From CAWDVK01 sp963805715 (GTDB lineage: Bacteria; Actinomycetota; Actinomycetes; Streptosporangiales; Streptosporangiaceae), in assembly GCA_963805715.1 (NCBI GenBank), contig CAWDVK010000008.1, positions 248,001 through 312,000 on the forward strand: 64,000 nucleotides of DNA, read 5' to 3'. Position numbers and translations under genes: made by a program. This document shows positions 49,174 to 57,477 of the stretch, in pieces; position 1 is the stretch's first letter, and each line of letters begins with the position of its first letter. Under the pieces are notes generated by a model that saw only the letters and a program-made list of their open reading frames with translations, ran no database searches and was not told the origin of the DNA.

Positions 49174-50982
49174 CTAGCTGCAGACATCCTGCGCCGCAGT
49201 CCGCTGCTGGCCGGGTGCGGCGGGCGGGCTGGCGGGCGCCGGGACCTGGCGGGGTGCCGAGCCCACCTGGTCTCCGGTCGTGCCTAGCACGATCTGCACC
49301 CTTGACAGCCCGGCTGCCTGCCGCAGCTGCGCGCCCGGCAGCGCCGTGCTCAGCAGCCGCCCGGCGGCTTGCTGGCCGGCCGGGTAGTCGATCACGGTCT
49401 CGGTGTTGTCCTGGGCCGACCAGGTGAGCTCGGCGTGCACCTGGTAGCCGAGGCCAGCTAGCCGCGAGCCGGTGCGGGCTGCCAGGCCGCCGATGGTCGT
49501 TCCGTTGTAAACGTCCACCGATACGTCCGCGGGCCGCAGCGCCCGGGCCTTCGACGAGGGCGGCGCCGGCGATGGCGGCCTGGTCGGCGCGGTCGGCTGC
49601 CGGTCGGCTTTCAGCCGCGCGAACATGGCCCTCGCTGCCGTGCTGTCCCACAGAACCGCCGACTGCCCGGTGGGCGTCAGGTAGCTCAGGGAGGCCAGCG
49701 GAACGGTGGTGAACGTGACATCAGCGGGCTGAATGCCGCGCAGCTCATCGGCCAGCCGGATGACGTTAAAGCCCTGATCCACCTGGATCGCCGAGGTGGC
49801 CGAGGCTAGGAACCGGTGCAGCCGAATCGGGTTGGCCAGGGTGCCGGAGCCGATCGCATTGCTGAGCAGCGTGGCCATCAGCTGCTGCTGGTCGCTGATC
49901 CGGCTGAGGTCGGAGAGCGCGAAGGAGTGCCGGTCACGGGCATACTCCAGGGCCGTGATGCCGTCCACGTGGTGCACTCCGGCCGACAGGTGCAGCCCGC
50001 TGTAACTGTCATCGACAGCGAAGGGCAGGCAGATGTTGACGCCGCCCAGGGCATCGATCACCTGGACGAAGCCGAGGAAGTTCACTTCGACGTAGTCATT
50101 GATGGTCAGCCCGGTGGCCTGCTCGACGGTGCGCACCATCAGCGGCGCACCGCCGATGCCGATCGCCGCGTTGATCTTGTTCATGCCATGGCCGGGGATG
50201 TTCACCCACGAGTCACGGGGCAGGCTCACGACCTCGATGCGGCTGTGATCGGCCGCCACGTGCACGAGCATGAGGGTGTCGGAGTTGTCGCTGACATCGT
50301 GGCCGACGTGCAGCTCGGCCTGCTGGCGTGCCGTCAGGCCGGCGCGTATGTCGACGCCGGCCACCAGGATGTTCAGCGGGCCGCTGGCCGGCGTTCCGGC
50401 CGTCCCCGCGTCGAGCCGGCCGAAATGGCTGCTGACATAGCTGGTCAGCAACCAGCTGCCGCCGGCCGCCATCAGGATCAGGGCAGACGCCGTGGCCAGG
50501 ATGGCCACGGCCAGGCGCTGCTGGCGAGCGCGCCGGCCGGCGGCGATCCGGATCATCAGCTCCTGCTGAGCTGGCGGCGGTCCCGGCCGGCGCCGCGCTC
50601 CGGTGCGCCGTGGCGGCGCGGGCGCATCGGACCGGCTCTCGCCATGCTGGCCGCCAGCCCGGAGGCCCGGACTTCCGTGCGGGCCGGGACTTCCGTGCGG
50701 GCCGGGACTTCCGGGCGCGCCGGAACTGCCGGGCGCGCCGGAACTGCCGGGCGGGCCGGGACTGCCGGGCGGGCCGGGACTGCCGGGCGGGCCGGGACTG
50801 CCGGAGGCGCCATCGCCCGGCCTTAATTGCGGTCGGCGGACCCGGCTTGCCGGGGCCGTGCCAGTTCGCGGGCCGGGCACATAAGGCTCGGGAGGCAACC
50901 GCTGCCCGCCTCCGCCAGATGGCGCGCGGCCGGTCGGCCCCGGCCCCTGCTCATCTCCCAGCGTGCCGTCACCTTCGGTCAT
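49174..50982 (-). CDS. LytR-CpsA-Psr (LCP) family wall-polymer ligase with LytR_C domain
   Basis: 602 residues. It has a disordered cytosolic N terminus with collagen-like GPPGSPGPPG/GAPGSS repeats (about 55-110) and a transmembrane helix (AVAILATASALILMAAGGSW, near 180). The LCP domain (about 215-430) has LNILVAGVDIR, SDTLMLVHVAADH, VVSLPRDSWVNIPG, KINAAIGIGG and ALEYARDRHSF with the pyrophosphate-binding Arg/Asp residues. A C-terminal LytR_C domain (about 500-590) includes VDVYNGTTIGGLAARTG. LCP enzymes attach teichoic-acid-like or arabinogalactan polymers to peptidoglycan. The ATG at 50982 follows GGGGGG. Confidence 0.92.
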   Translation of the reverse strand: MTEGDGTLGDEQGPGPTGRAPSGGGGQRLPPEPYVPGPRTGTAPASRVRRPQLRPGDGASGSPGPPGSPGPPGSPGPPGSSGAPGSSGAPGSPGPHGSPGPHGSPGLRAGGQHGESRSDAPAPPRRTGARRRPGPPPAQQELMIRIAAGRRARQQRLAVAILATASALILMAAGGSWLLTSYVSSHFGRLDAGTAGTPASGPLNILVAGVDIRAGLTARQQAELHVGHDVSDNSDTLMLVHVAADHSRIEVVSLPRDSWVNIPGHGMNKINAAIGIGGAPLMVRTVEQATGLTINDYVEVNFLGFVQVIDALGGVNICLPFAVDDSYSGLHLSAGVHHVDGITALEYARDRHSFALSDLSRISDQQQLMATLLSNAIGSGTLANPIRLHRFLASATSAIQVDQGFNVIRLADELRGIQPADVTFTTVPLASLSYLTPTGQSAVLWDSTAARAMFARLKADRQPTAPTRPPSPAPPSSKARALRPADVSVDVYNGTTIGGLAARTGSRLAGLGYQVHAELTWSAQDNTETVIDYPAGQQAAGRLLSTALPGAQLRQAAGLSRVQIVLGTTGDQVGSAPRQVPAPASPPAAPGQQRTAAQDVCS

Positions 50983-51100
50983 CAATCCCCCCGGATCCCG
51001 TCCTGTGTAGGCTAACGCGGCCGAAGCGGCCGGCAACGTACCCTGGCCGGCGGGTTGGCAAGTTGCCCCGAAGCCCGTAGCTTGCCACGCGGTAACCCGC

Positions 51101-53353
51101 TTACCGGGGCGACGGCTCCGAGTCGCGCGGGAGCCCGAGGATTCGCTCGCCGATGATGTTGAGCTGAATATCGGTCGTGCCGCCGCCGATCGTCAGCGCC
51201 CTGGTCTGCAGCACCTGCCGCGCCCAGTAGCCCCCGTCGGGAATCCCGGCCTCGGTGACCGGCGAGGCGCCCCCGCTGCCGAGCGCGCCGCTGGCCGCGC
51301 TCAGTTCCCAGCAGAACTCGGCGATGCGCTGCGCGTGCTGCATGCCGAGCAGCTTGCGCACGCTGCCAGTGGCCCCCGGCTCCGTACCGGACAGCTGCTT
51401 CAGCGCGGCCCGCAGCGCCAGCAGGCCGATCGCCTGGCCGTGGCAGACCAGCTCGCCCGCGACAGCCAGCGGCGGGCTGCCGACCGCCCTGATCACCTCA
51501 AGCAATTCCGGCACGCCAGCGCCGAACGTCCACGATCGCGACAGCGAAACCCGCTCGTTCGCGAGCGTGGTCCTGGCTACCCGCCAGCCATCGTTGACCG
51601 CGCCGACGACGCAGTCATCAGGCACCAGCACCTCATCCAGGAACACCTGATTGAACAGCGAGTCGCCGGTGATCTCCCGCAGCGGCCGGACCTCGACTCC
51701 GGCGGACCGCATATCCACCAGGAAGTAGGTGATGCCGTCATGCTTGGGTGCCGCCGGATCGGTGCGGGCCAGGCAGATGGCCCACGCGGCTTCCCTGGCC
51801 AGCAACGTCCAGATCTTCTGCCCGGTGATCTTCCAGCCGCCGTCGGCCCGGACTGCCCTGGTGCTGAGGCCCGCCAGGTCAGATCCGGCGCCGGGCTCAC
51901 TGAACAACTGGCACCAGAGATACTCCGCCCGCAGCGTGGCGGGCAGGAATCGCTCCTGCTGCTCCGCCGAGCCGTACCGGATCAGCGCAGGCACCACCCA
52001 CGCGCCGATGGCCAGGCCGGGCGCGCGCACTCCGGCGGCACGCATCTCCTCGTCGATCACCAGCTGCTCGTAGGCGCCCGCGCCGCGGCCCCATGGGCGG
52101 GGCAGATGCGGCATCACCCAGCCGCCCGCGGCCAGCGCATCGGTGCGATCCCGGCCGGACAGGGCCGCGACCCGGGCGAGCTCGGCACGAAGCCCGGACC
52201 GCAGCGCGGAATCGCCATCCGCGTCCGCTAGCTGCAGCCGGACCGGCCGGGTGGCCCCGGCCATCGCCAGCTCCGCGACGCGCTGTTTCCATTCCCCTGC
52301 CGGGCCGAGCAGCGCGCGCAGCGACATCGCCCGGCGGTAGTACAGGTGCGCCTCGTGCTCCCAGGTGTAGCCGATGCCGCCCAGCACCTGAATGCACTGA
52401 TCCGAGCAGGACACGGCGGCGTCGATGGCGACGCTGGCGGCCACTCCGGCCGCGAACTCGAACTCGGCGATACTGCCGCGGGCGCGCGCCGCGGCACCGG
52501 CCGGGCAGGCCTGTGCCGCGTCCCAGACGGCAGCCGCGGCCTGTTCCGCCGCCGTCAGCATCCGGGCGCAGCGGTGCTTGACCGCCTGGAACTGGCCGAT
52601 CGGCCGGCCGAACTGGTGGCGCATCTTCGCGTAGTCCGCGGCGGTCTGCACGGCCCAGTCCGCGATTCCGCACGCCTCGGCGCCGAAGAGAGTCGCCGCC
52701 AGCGAGCTGACCGTTGCCCGGCTCAGCCCGGGCAGCAGCCGCCCGGCGGGCACGGTGACGTGATCGGCCCGCACTCGAGCCATCGGCCTGGTGAGGTCCA
52801 GCCCCTGCAGGTCGCTGATCTCCAGGCTGGCGGCATCGGCCGCGATCCACGTCTCGCCGTCATCAGTGTCGACCGGCAGCACCAGCAGGTCGGCCAGGCC
52901 GGCGCCCAGGACCGGGCCAGCGTCACCGTCAACGACCAGCCCGCCGTCGGGTCTCCGGCTGCCGCGCAGCCCCCGGCCGAGTCCAGCCGCGCCGGACCTG
53001 GACCCGTCGGCCAGGGCGGCCACCAGCTTTCCGGTCATGCCGCCTGCGAGCAGGCATGCGCTGGCCAGGACCGTCGGCAGGAACGCGCCAGGAAGCAGCG
53101 CGCGGCCAAGTTCCTCCACCGCAACTGCCAGCTCCGCGATCCCGTAGCCCTGGCCGCCGTCATCTTCCGGCACATGCAGGCCCAGCAGCCCTTGCCCGGC
53201 CAGGCTGGCCGCGAGCACGTCGCGGTATCCAGGCGAGCCGCGATCGCCGTTGCCGGCGGCAGCGCGCGCCAGCTCCGCCGAGCCCGCTCGCTCAGCCCAG
53301 CCGCGAACGGACTCGGCGAGCTGCAGATGTTCTTCGGTCACGCCGAGCGCCAT
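51101..53353 (-). CDS. fused double acyl-CoA dehydrogenase (FadE34-like)
   Basis: 750 residues consisting of two ACAD-fold halves. The first (1-385) has MRHQFGRPIGQFQAVKHRCA, CIQVLGGIGYTWEHEAHLYY and RRAMSLRALLG. The second (400-750) has LFSEPGAGSDLAGLSTRAVR, GQKIWTLLAREA, FLDEVLVPDDCVVG and IGGGTTDIQLNIIGERILGL. The organisation matches fused alpha-beta ACADs such as mycobacterial FadE34, used in steroid side-chain oxidation, where other members are heterotetramers. The start at 53353 is set by GAGGTGG; a 90-residue upstream extension is rejected as compositional noise. Confidence 0.88.
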   Translation of the reverse strand: MALGVTEEHLQLAESVRGWAERAGSAELARAAAGNGDRGSPGYRDVLAASLAGQGLLGLHVPEDDGGQGYGIAELAVAVEELGRALLPGAFLPTVLASACLLAGGMTGKLVAALADGSRSGAAGLGRGLRGSRRPDGGLVVDGDAGPVLGAGLADLLVLPVDTDDGETWIAADAASLEISDLQGLDLTRPMARVRADHVTVPAGRLLPGLSRATVSSLAATLFGAEACGIADWAVQTAADYAKMRHQFGRPIGQFQAVKHRCARMLTAAEQAAAAVWDAAQACPAGAAARARGSIAEFEFAAGVAASVAIDAAVSCSDQCIQVLGGIGYTWEHEAHLYYRRAMSLRALLGPAGEWKQRVAELAMAGATRPVRLQLADADGDSALRSGLRAELARVAALSGRDRTDALAAGGWVMPHLPRPWGRGAGAYEQLVIDEEMRAAGVRAPGLAIGAWVVPALIRYGSAEQQERFLPATLRAEYLWCQLFSEPGAGSDLAGLSTRAVRADGGWKITGQKIWTLLAREAAWAICLARTDPAAPKHDGITYFLVDMRSAGVEVRPLREITGDSLFNQVFLDEVLVPDDCVVGAVNDGWRVARTTLANERVSLSRSWTFGAGVPELLEVIRAVGSPPLAVAGELVCHGQAIGLLALRAALKQLSGTEPGATGSVRKLLGMQHAQRIAEFCWELSAASGALGSGGASPVTEAGIPDGGYWARQVLQTRALTIGGGTTDIQLNIIGERILGLPRDSEPSPR

Positions 53354-53747
53354 CGTCCACCTCGTTCCCGGGGATGCTGGCGCCCACTTTAGAAGGGCAT
53401 TCGGTCTCGCGATACGGCGCGGCGCGGGGGCCCGTGATGCGATCGGCCCGGCCTGCTGACGACAATGGGCAGATGCCGGATCCAGATCCGCAGGCCAGCG
53501 ACGCTCCACCGGGCGAGCTCCGGACGCCGGACGGCGACGCGGTCGGCCGTCCTGCCGCCGCCGGCCTGCCCGGTCCGCCCGGTCCGCCCGGCCCGAGCCG
53601 GGCCGAGCCGAGTCCAGGCCCATCTGCCGTGGCGGGTCCGGACCAGCCGGCCGGGAGAGCCGGCCGACTGACCAGCAGGCGGCCAGCGGCGACGGCGGCT
53701 ACGGTCCGCCAGTCCGCGGCGAGCACCATGTCCCCGGCAGCGGGCAT
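53354..53747. other. 394-bp divergent region, no secure gene
   Basis: It lies upstream of both the double ACAD (minus) and the membrane protein (plus). A Pro/Gly-rich plus-strand frame (PPGPPGPSRAEPSPGPS) runs here but is out of frame with the downstream gene and looks compositional. Confidence 0.4.
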
Positions 53748-54485
53748 ATGCCCGATCCCTGGCATGAGCTGACCCGCCTGGCCGAAAGCATCGCCCAGAT
53801 CCGGCCCTCCGGCGCGGTCAGAGCGGTCGTCCCGGCCTGGAGGCGCCGGACGGCGTCCGAGTCGCGCTGGCCGGTGGTGCTGACGGTCGCCGCGGCGCTC
53901 GCGCTGCAGCTCGCTCTGCCCAGGCGGCTGGCCCTGCATCCGAGCTGGCTGCTGCCGGGGCTGGAGCTGGCCTTGTTCATCGGCCTGACCATCGCCAACC
54001 CGCTACGGTTCGAGCGCAACTCCGGCCTGATCCGGGCCATGAGCGTCGTGCTGATCGTGTTCGTCACGGCGGCGAACGCGGACTCCGCCGTTCGCCTCAT
54101 CGACGCGATCATCCGCAACACCCCGCCGGCCAACGACCCTGTCGGCCTGCTGGCCTCCGGCGCCGCCGTCTGGGCCACCAACGTGGTCGCCTTCGCGCTC
54201 TGGTACTGGGAGTTCGACCGCGGCGGCCCGGTGCACCGCGCGATGGGCAAGCGGCAGTACCCCGACCTGATGTTCCCGCAGATGGCCTCGCCGGAGCTGG
54301 CCCAGCCGGACTGGGAAGCCCGGTTCGTCGATTACCTCTACCTCTCGTTTACCAACGCCACGGCGTTCAGCCCGACAGATGTGATGCCGCTGGCCCGCTG
54401 GGCCAAGCTCACGATGGCCCTGCAGTCGGCGGTCTCGCTAGCGGTGGGCACGCTCGTGATTGCCCGGGCGATCAACGTCCTGTAG
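53748..54485 (+). CDS. integral membrane protein
   Basis: 245 residues with about six helices: VVLTVAAALALQLALPRRLA, LELALFIGLTIANPL, MSVVLIVFVTAANADSAVRL, LLASGAAVWATNVVAFALWY. A pore-loop-like YLYLSFTNATAFSPTDVMPL precedes the last helix (SAVSLAVGTLVIARAINVL). The ending resembles two-helix potassium-channel-type modules seen in actinobacterial membrane proteins of unknown function. The ATG at 53748 is chosen because it precedes the first conserved-looking helix; an earlier start is possible. Confidence 0.75.
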   Translation: MPDPWHELTRLAESIAQIRPSGAVRAVVPAWRRRTASESRWPVVLTVAAALALQLALPRRLALHPSWLLPGLELALFIGLTIANPLRFERNSGLIRAMSVVLIVFVTAANADSAVRLIDAIIRNTPPANDPVGLLASGAAVWATNVVAFALWYWEFDRGGPVHRAMGKRQYPDLMFPQMASPELAQPDWEARFVDYLYLSFTNATAFSPTDVMPLARWAKLTMALQSAVSLAVGTLVIARAINVL

Positions 54486-54670
54486 CCAGCCCGCGAGAAG
54501 CGACCCGGATACCCGCCAGCCCGCGCCAGGCCGCATCCCGCTGCCTGCCTGCGCTGGGCAGCAACGTCGAAGCGTGCCTGCTGCGGATAGAGCGACAGCA
54601 ACGGCGCATCGACGCTGTACGCGCGGGCGCAAGCCCGTCGGCGCAACGACTACTGGCTGGTGGGGGGTTG

Positions 54671-54705
54671 TTACCGACGGGTAGGTCAGGGTATGTTACT
54701 GGTAA
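54671..54705. promoter_or_regulatory. candidate TetR-type operators upstream of the FadE5-like gene
   Basis: Two inverted repeats: TACC-GACG-GGTA within TTACCGACGGGTAG (54671-54684) and TTAC-TG-GTAA (54696-54705), 36-70 bp upstream of the ATG. TTAC...GTAA palindromes are typical of TetR regulators of fatty-acid genes in actinobacteria; the regulator is unknown. Confidence 0.5.
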
Positions 54706-54740
54706 GTATTGTGTGCGGTCGCTGGGGTGGGGAGGCCACG

Positions 54741-56567
54741 ATGGGCCATTATAAGAGCAATCTGCGGGACATTGAGTTCAATCTTTTCGAGGTTTTCAAC
54801 CGGCAGGAGCTGCTGGGCTCCGAGCCTTACCCGGATGTCGACGAGGAGACGGCGCGCGGCATCCTGGACGAGGTCAACCGGCTCGCCGTCGGTCCGGTCG
54901 CGGAGTCGTTCGCCGAGGCCGACCGCAACCCGCCGGTGTTCGACCCGGCCACCCACTCGGTGACGGTCCCGGCCGCGTTCAGGAAGTCCTTCGACGCGTT
55001 CATGGACGCCGAGTGGTACCGGCTGGAGCTGCCGCCCGAGCTGGGCGGCACCGTGGTGCCCCGCTCCCTGGCCTGGTCCGTCGCCGAGCTGATCCTGGGC
55101 GCCAACCCGGCCGTGTGGATGTACTCGACTGTCGGCTCGTTCTCGCACGCGCTCTGGCTGCTGGGCACGGACGAGCAGAAGCGCATCGCCCGGCAGGCCG
55201 TGGAGAGCCGCTGGGCCTACACCATGGTCCTGACCGAGCCGGACGCCGGATCTGACGTGGGCGCCGGCCGCACGAAGGCCATTCAGCAGCCGGACGGAAC
55301 CTGGCACATCGAGGGCGTCAAGCGCTTCATCACCAGCGGCGAGCACGACCTGGCCGGGAACATCCTGCACCTGGTGCTGGCCCGGCCGGAGGGCGCCGGC
55401 CCGGGCACCAAGGGCCTGTCGATGTTCCTGGTGCCGAAGTACCTGGTAGGCCCGGACGGGGAGCCGGGCGAGCGCAACGGCGTCTACGCGACCAACGTCG
55501 AGCACAAGATGGGCCTGAAGGTCTCCACCACCTGCGAGATGACCTTCGGCGCGGACAGGCCGGCGGTGGGCACCCTGGTCGGGGACGTGCACGACGGCAT
55601 CCGGCAGATGTTCATGATCATCGAGTTCGCCCGGATGATGGTCGGGACCAAGGCGATCGCCGCGCTCTCGACTGGCTACCTGAACGCGCTGGACTTCGCC
55701 AGGAACCGCGTGCAGGGCGCCGACCTGAGCCAGTTCGCCGACAAGACCGCGCCGCGGGTCACGATCCTGCACCACCCCAACGTCCGGCGGAAGCTGATGC
55801 TGCAGAAGGCCTACGCGGAGGGCATGCGCGCGCTCGTCATGTACACGGCGACGTTCCAGGACTCCCTGCAGGTGACGGGGAAGGCGGGGCGCGCGGATGA
55901 GCAGGCCGCCGCGCTCAATGACCTGCTGCTGCCACTGGTCAAGGGCGTCGGCTCCGAGCGCGCCTTCGAGCAGCTGACTCAGTCGCTGCAGACCCTCGGC
56001 GGCTCCGGCTACCTGCAGGATTACCCCATCGAGCAGTACCTGCGGGACGCCAAGATCGACAGCCTCTACGAGGGCACGACCGCGATCCAGGGCATGGACC
56101 TGTACTTCCGGAAGATCGTTCGGAACGAGGGCAAGGCGCTGTCCTTCCTGCTCGGCGAGATCAGGAGCTTCACTGCTGCGGATGCCGGCAATGGCCGGCT
56201 GAAGGCCGAGCGGGCGGCGCTGGCCAGGGCAGCGGACGACATCGAGGCGCTCGTCACTACCCTGCACGGCTACCTGGCCGGCAGCCTGGAGCAGTCCGCC
56301 GAGATCTACCGGGTGGGCCTGAACACCACCAGGCTGCTGCTGGCGCTGGGTGACCTGCTCATCGGCTGGCTGCTGGCCCGCCAGGCGGAGGTTGCGCTGC
56401 GCCGCCTCGATGACGGCGCCAGCGGACCGGATCAGGCCTTCTACCAGGGCAAGGTGGCAGCGGCCCGGTTCTTCGCCGCGACCGTGCTGCCCCGGCTGGC
56501 CATGGAGCGGGAGATCGCCGAGACGACCTCACTGGATGTCATGGAGCTGGCCGAGGAGGCGTTCTAG
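54741..56567 (+). CDS. fadE5: FadE5-like acyl-CoA dehydrogenase
   Basis: 608 residues, close to mycobacterial FadE5 (about 611). The N terminus MGHYKSNLRDIEFNLFEVF is characteristic of this subfamily. Further motifs: MVLTEPDAGSDVGAGRTKAI, GVKRFITSGEHDL, LGGSGYLQDYPIEQYLRDAK and the catalytic E444 in DSLYEGTTAIQ. It oxidises acyl-CoA of broad chain length, passing electrons to ETF. The C-terminal extra domain (about 470-608) is complete. GGAGG lies 5 bases before the ATG; two palindromes sit upstream. Confidence 0.93.
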   Translation: MGHYKSNLRDIEFNLFEVFNRQELLGSEPYPDVDEETARGILDEVNRLAVGPVAESFAEADRNPPVFDPATHSVTVPAAFRKSFDAFMDAEWYRLELPPELGGTVVPRSLAWSVAELILGANPAVWMYSTVGSFSHALWLLGTDEQKRIARQAVESRWAYTMVLTEPDAGSDVGAGRTKAIQQPDGTWHIEGVKRFITSGEHDLAGNILHLVLARPEGAGPGTKGLSMFLVPKYLVGPDGEPGERNGVYATNVEHKMGLKVSTTCEMTFGADRPAVGTLVGDVHDGIRQMFMIIEFARMMVGTKAIAALSTGYLNALDFARNRVQGADLSQFADKTAPRVTILHHPNVRRKLMLQKAYAEGMRALVMYTATFQDSLQVTGKAGRADEQAAALNDLLLPLVKGVGSERAFEQLTQSLQTLGGSGYLQDYPIEQYLRDAKIDSLYEGTTAIQGMDLYFRKIVRNEGKALSFLLGEIRSFTAADAGNGRLKAERAALARAADDIEALVTTLHGYLAGSLEQSAEIYRVGLNTTRLLLALGDLLIGWLLARQAEVALRRLDDGASGPDQAFYQGKVAAARFFAATVLPRLAMEREIAETTSLDVMELAEEAF

Positions 56568-56662
56568 CGAAGGCCGCCTGCACTCGCCACGGCCGGAGCG
56601 TCAAGCCGGAGAGCGCGTCCCGCAGCCGCCGGGGGTAATCCCCCGGCTTGCCGTCCTGGCCC

Positions 56663-56930
56663 TCAGTCCCGCTGGTCAATCGGGTCCCGCTCGCTGCTGG
56701 CGGTGGCAAGGAAGGCGAGAATCCGGTCGTTGACCTGGTGCGCCTGCTCCAGGCCGGGACCGTGCCCGGCCCGGCCGACGACCTCCGCCTGAGCCGCGGG
56801 CATCAGCCGGGCGCAGGCCATGGCCCTGGCCGGGCGGATAAGAGCACTGTGCCTGCCGGTCAGCAACAGGGTCGGCACGGCGATGCGGCGCAGCTCGTCG
56901 TCGGTCAGCGGGTCGGGGAACTTGGGCTCG
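56663..56930 (-). pseudogene. C-terminal remnant of an alpha/beta hydrolase
   Basis: The frame EPKFPDPLTDDELRRIAVPT, LLLTGRHSALIRPARAMACA, AEVVGRAGHGPGLEQAHQVN, DRILAFLATA is the last third of an alpha/beta hydrolase, including the catalytic acid region and the histidine in GRAGHGP. The nucleophile half is missing: upstream of 56930 the sequence is a TetR remnant in the opposite direction. Confidence 0.75.
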
Positions 56931-56931
56931 A

Positions 56932-57106
56932 TGCGGGGGCCGAGGCCACCAGCCTGCTGGCCATGTCCGCCGGGCTCGGCACCAGCGTCCTGGCCGGTCA
57001 GCGCACCGCCGACGAAGCCCTGCGGATCCTGCGCTACCAGCTCGACCGGCTGCTCCCCGGCGACGAGCCAGCCGTCGGCCGCCCTCAGCCGAGGCAGGAG
57101 CGCTGA
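56932..57106 (+). pseudogene. C-terminal remnant of a TetR-family regulator
   Basis: The frame GAEATSLLAMSAGLGTSVLA, GQRTADEALRILRYQLDRLL resembles the last two helices of a TetR ligand domain. The HTH and the first helices are absent because sequence before 56932 belongs to the hydrolase remnant. This was once a regulator divergent from the hydrolase. Confidence 0.6.
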
Positions 57107-57158
57107 GCCCGAGGATTCGCGTTGCAGGCGCTTCACCCTGCCGCTCCGCGCGCGACGA

Positions 57159-57452
57159 TCAGATCTCGAACTGGATCGCGGCCCGGTCCGCGAGGATCGG
57201 CGTGATGAACTGGGCGATCGCGGCGCGGTGTGCCGGGTGATCACGGTAGGCCAGGTAGCTGGGAGTGTCCTCGAAATCCGCCACGACGGCGAACTCGAAG
57301 TTGCCCTGGTTGATCCCCGCGTCCTGGCCGACCCGGTAGGCGACCAGGCCGGTCATCAGCGGCGGCAGCTTGAGCAGTTCGGTGGCGACCTGCTGGTGCT
57401 GCGCCGGCGTCGACCCGGGCCGCCATCTGAAGAGCACGACATGGCGGATCAT
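57159..57452 (-). CDS. Dabb-family (stress-responsive A/B barrel) protein
   Basis: A 97-residue dimeric barrel protein: MIRHVVLFRWRPGSTPAQHQ, GNFEFAVVADFEDTPSYLAY, RDHPAHRAAIAQFITPIL. The HVVLF...W start and DHPAH motif define the family. Function unknown, cytosolic. GGGAGG upstream of the ATG. It lies 25 bp downstream of the E2 gene and may be part of that operon. Confidence 0.9.
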   Translation of the reverse strand: MIRHVVLFRWRPGSTPAQHQQVATELLKLPPLMTGLVAYRVGQDAGINQGNFEFAVVADFEDTPSYLAYRDHPAHRAAIAQFITPILADRAAIQFEI

Positions 57453-57477
57453 GAGCGCGCTGCCTCCCTCCCGGATC

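Noticed and set aside
53463..53747. Pro/Gly-rich frame upstream of the membrane protein as a collagen-like N-terminal extension
   Set aside because: It is out of frame with the membrane protein and would need a frameshift; sequence alone does not support the join.
54696..56267. 523-codon minus-strand frame opposite the FadE5-like gene
   Set aside because: The plus strand encodes a recognisable enzyme with intact catalytic residues; the antisense product is compositional noise.
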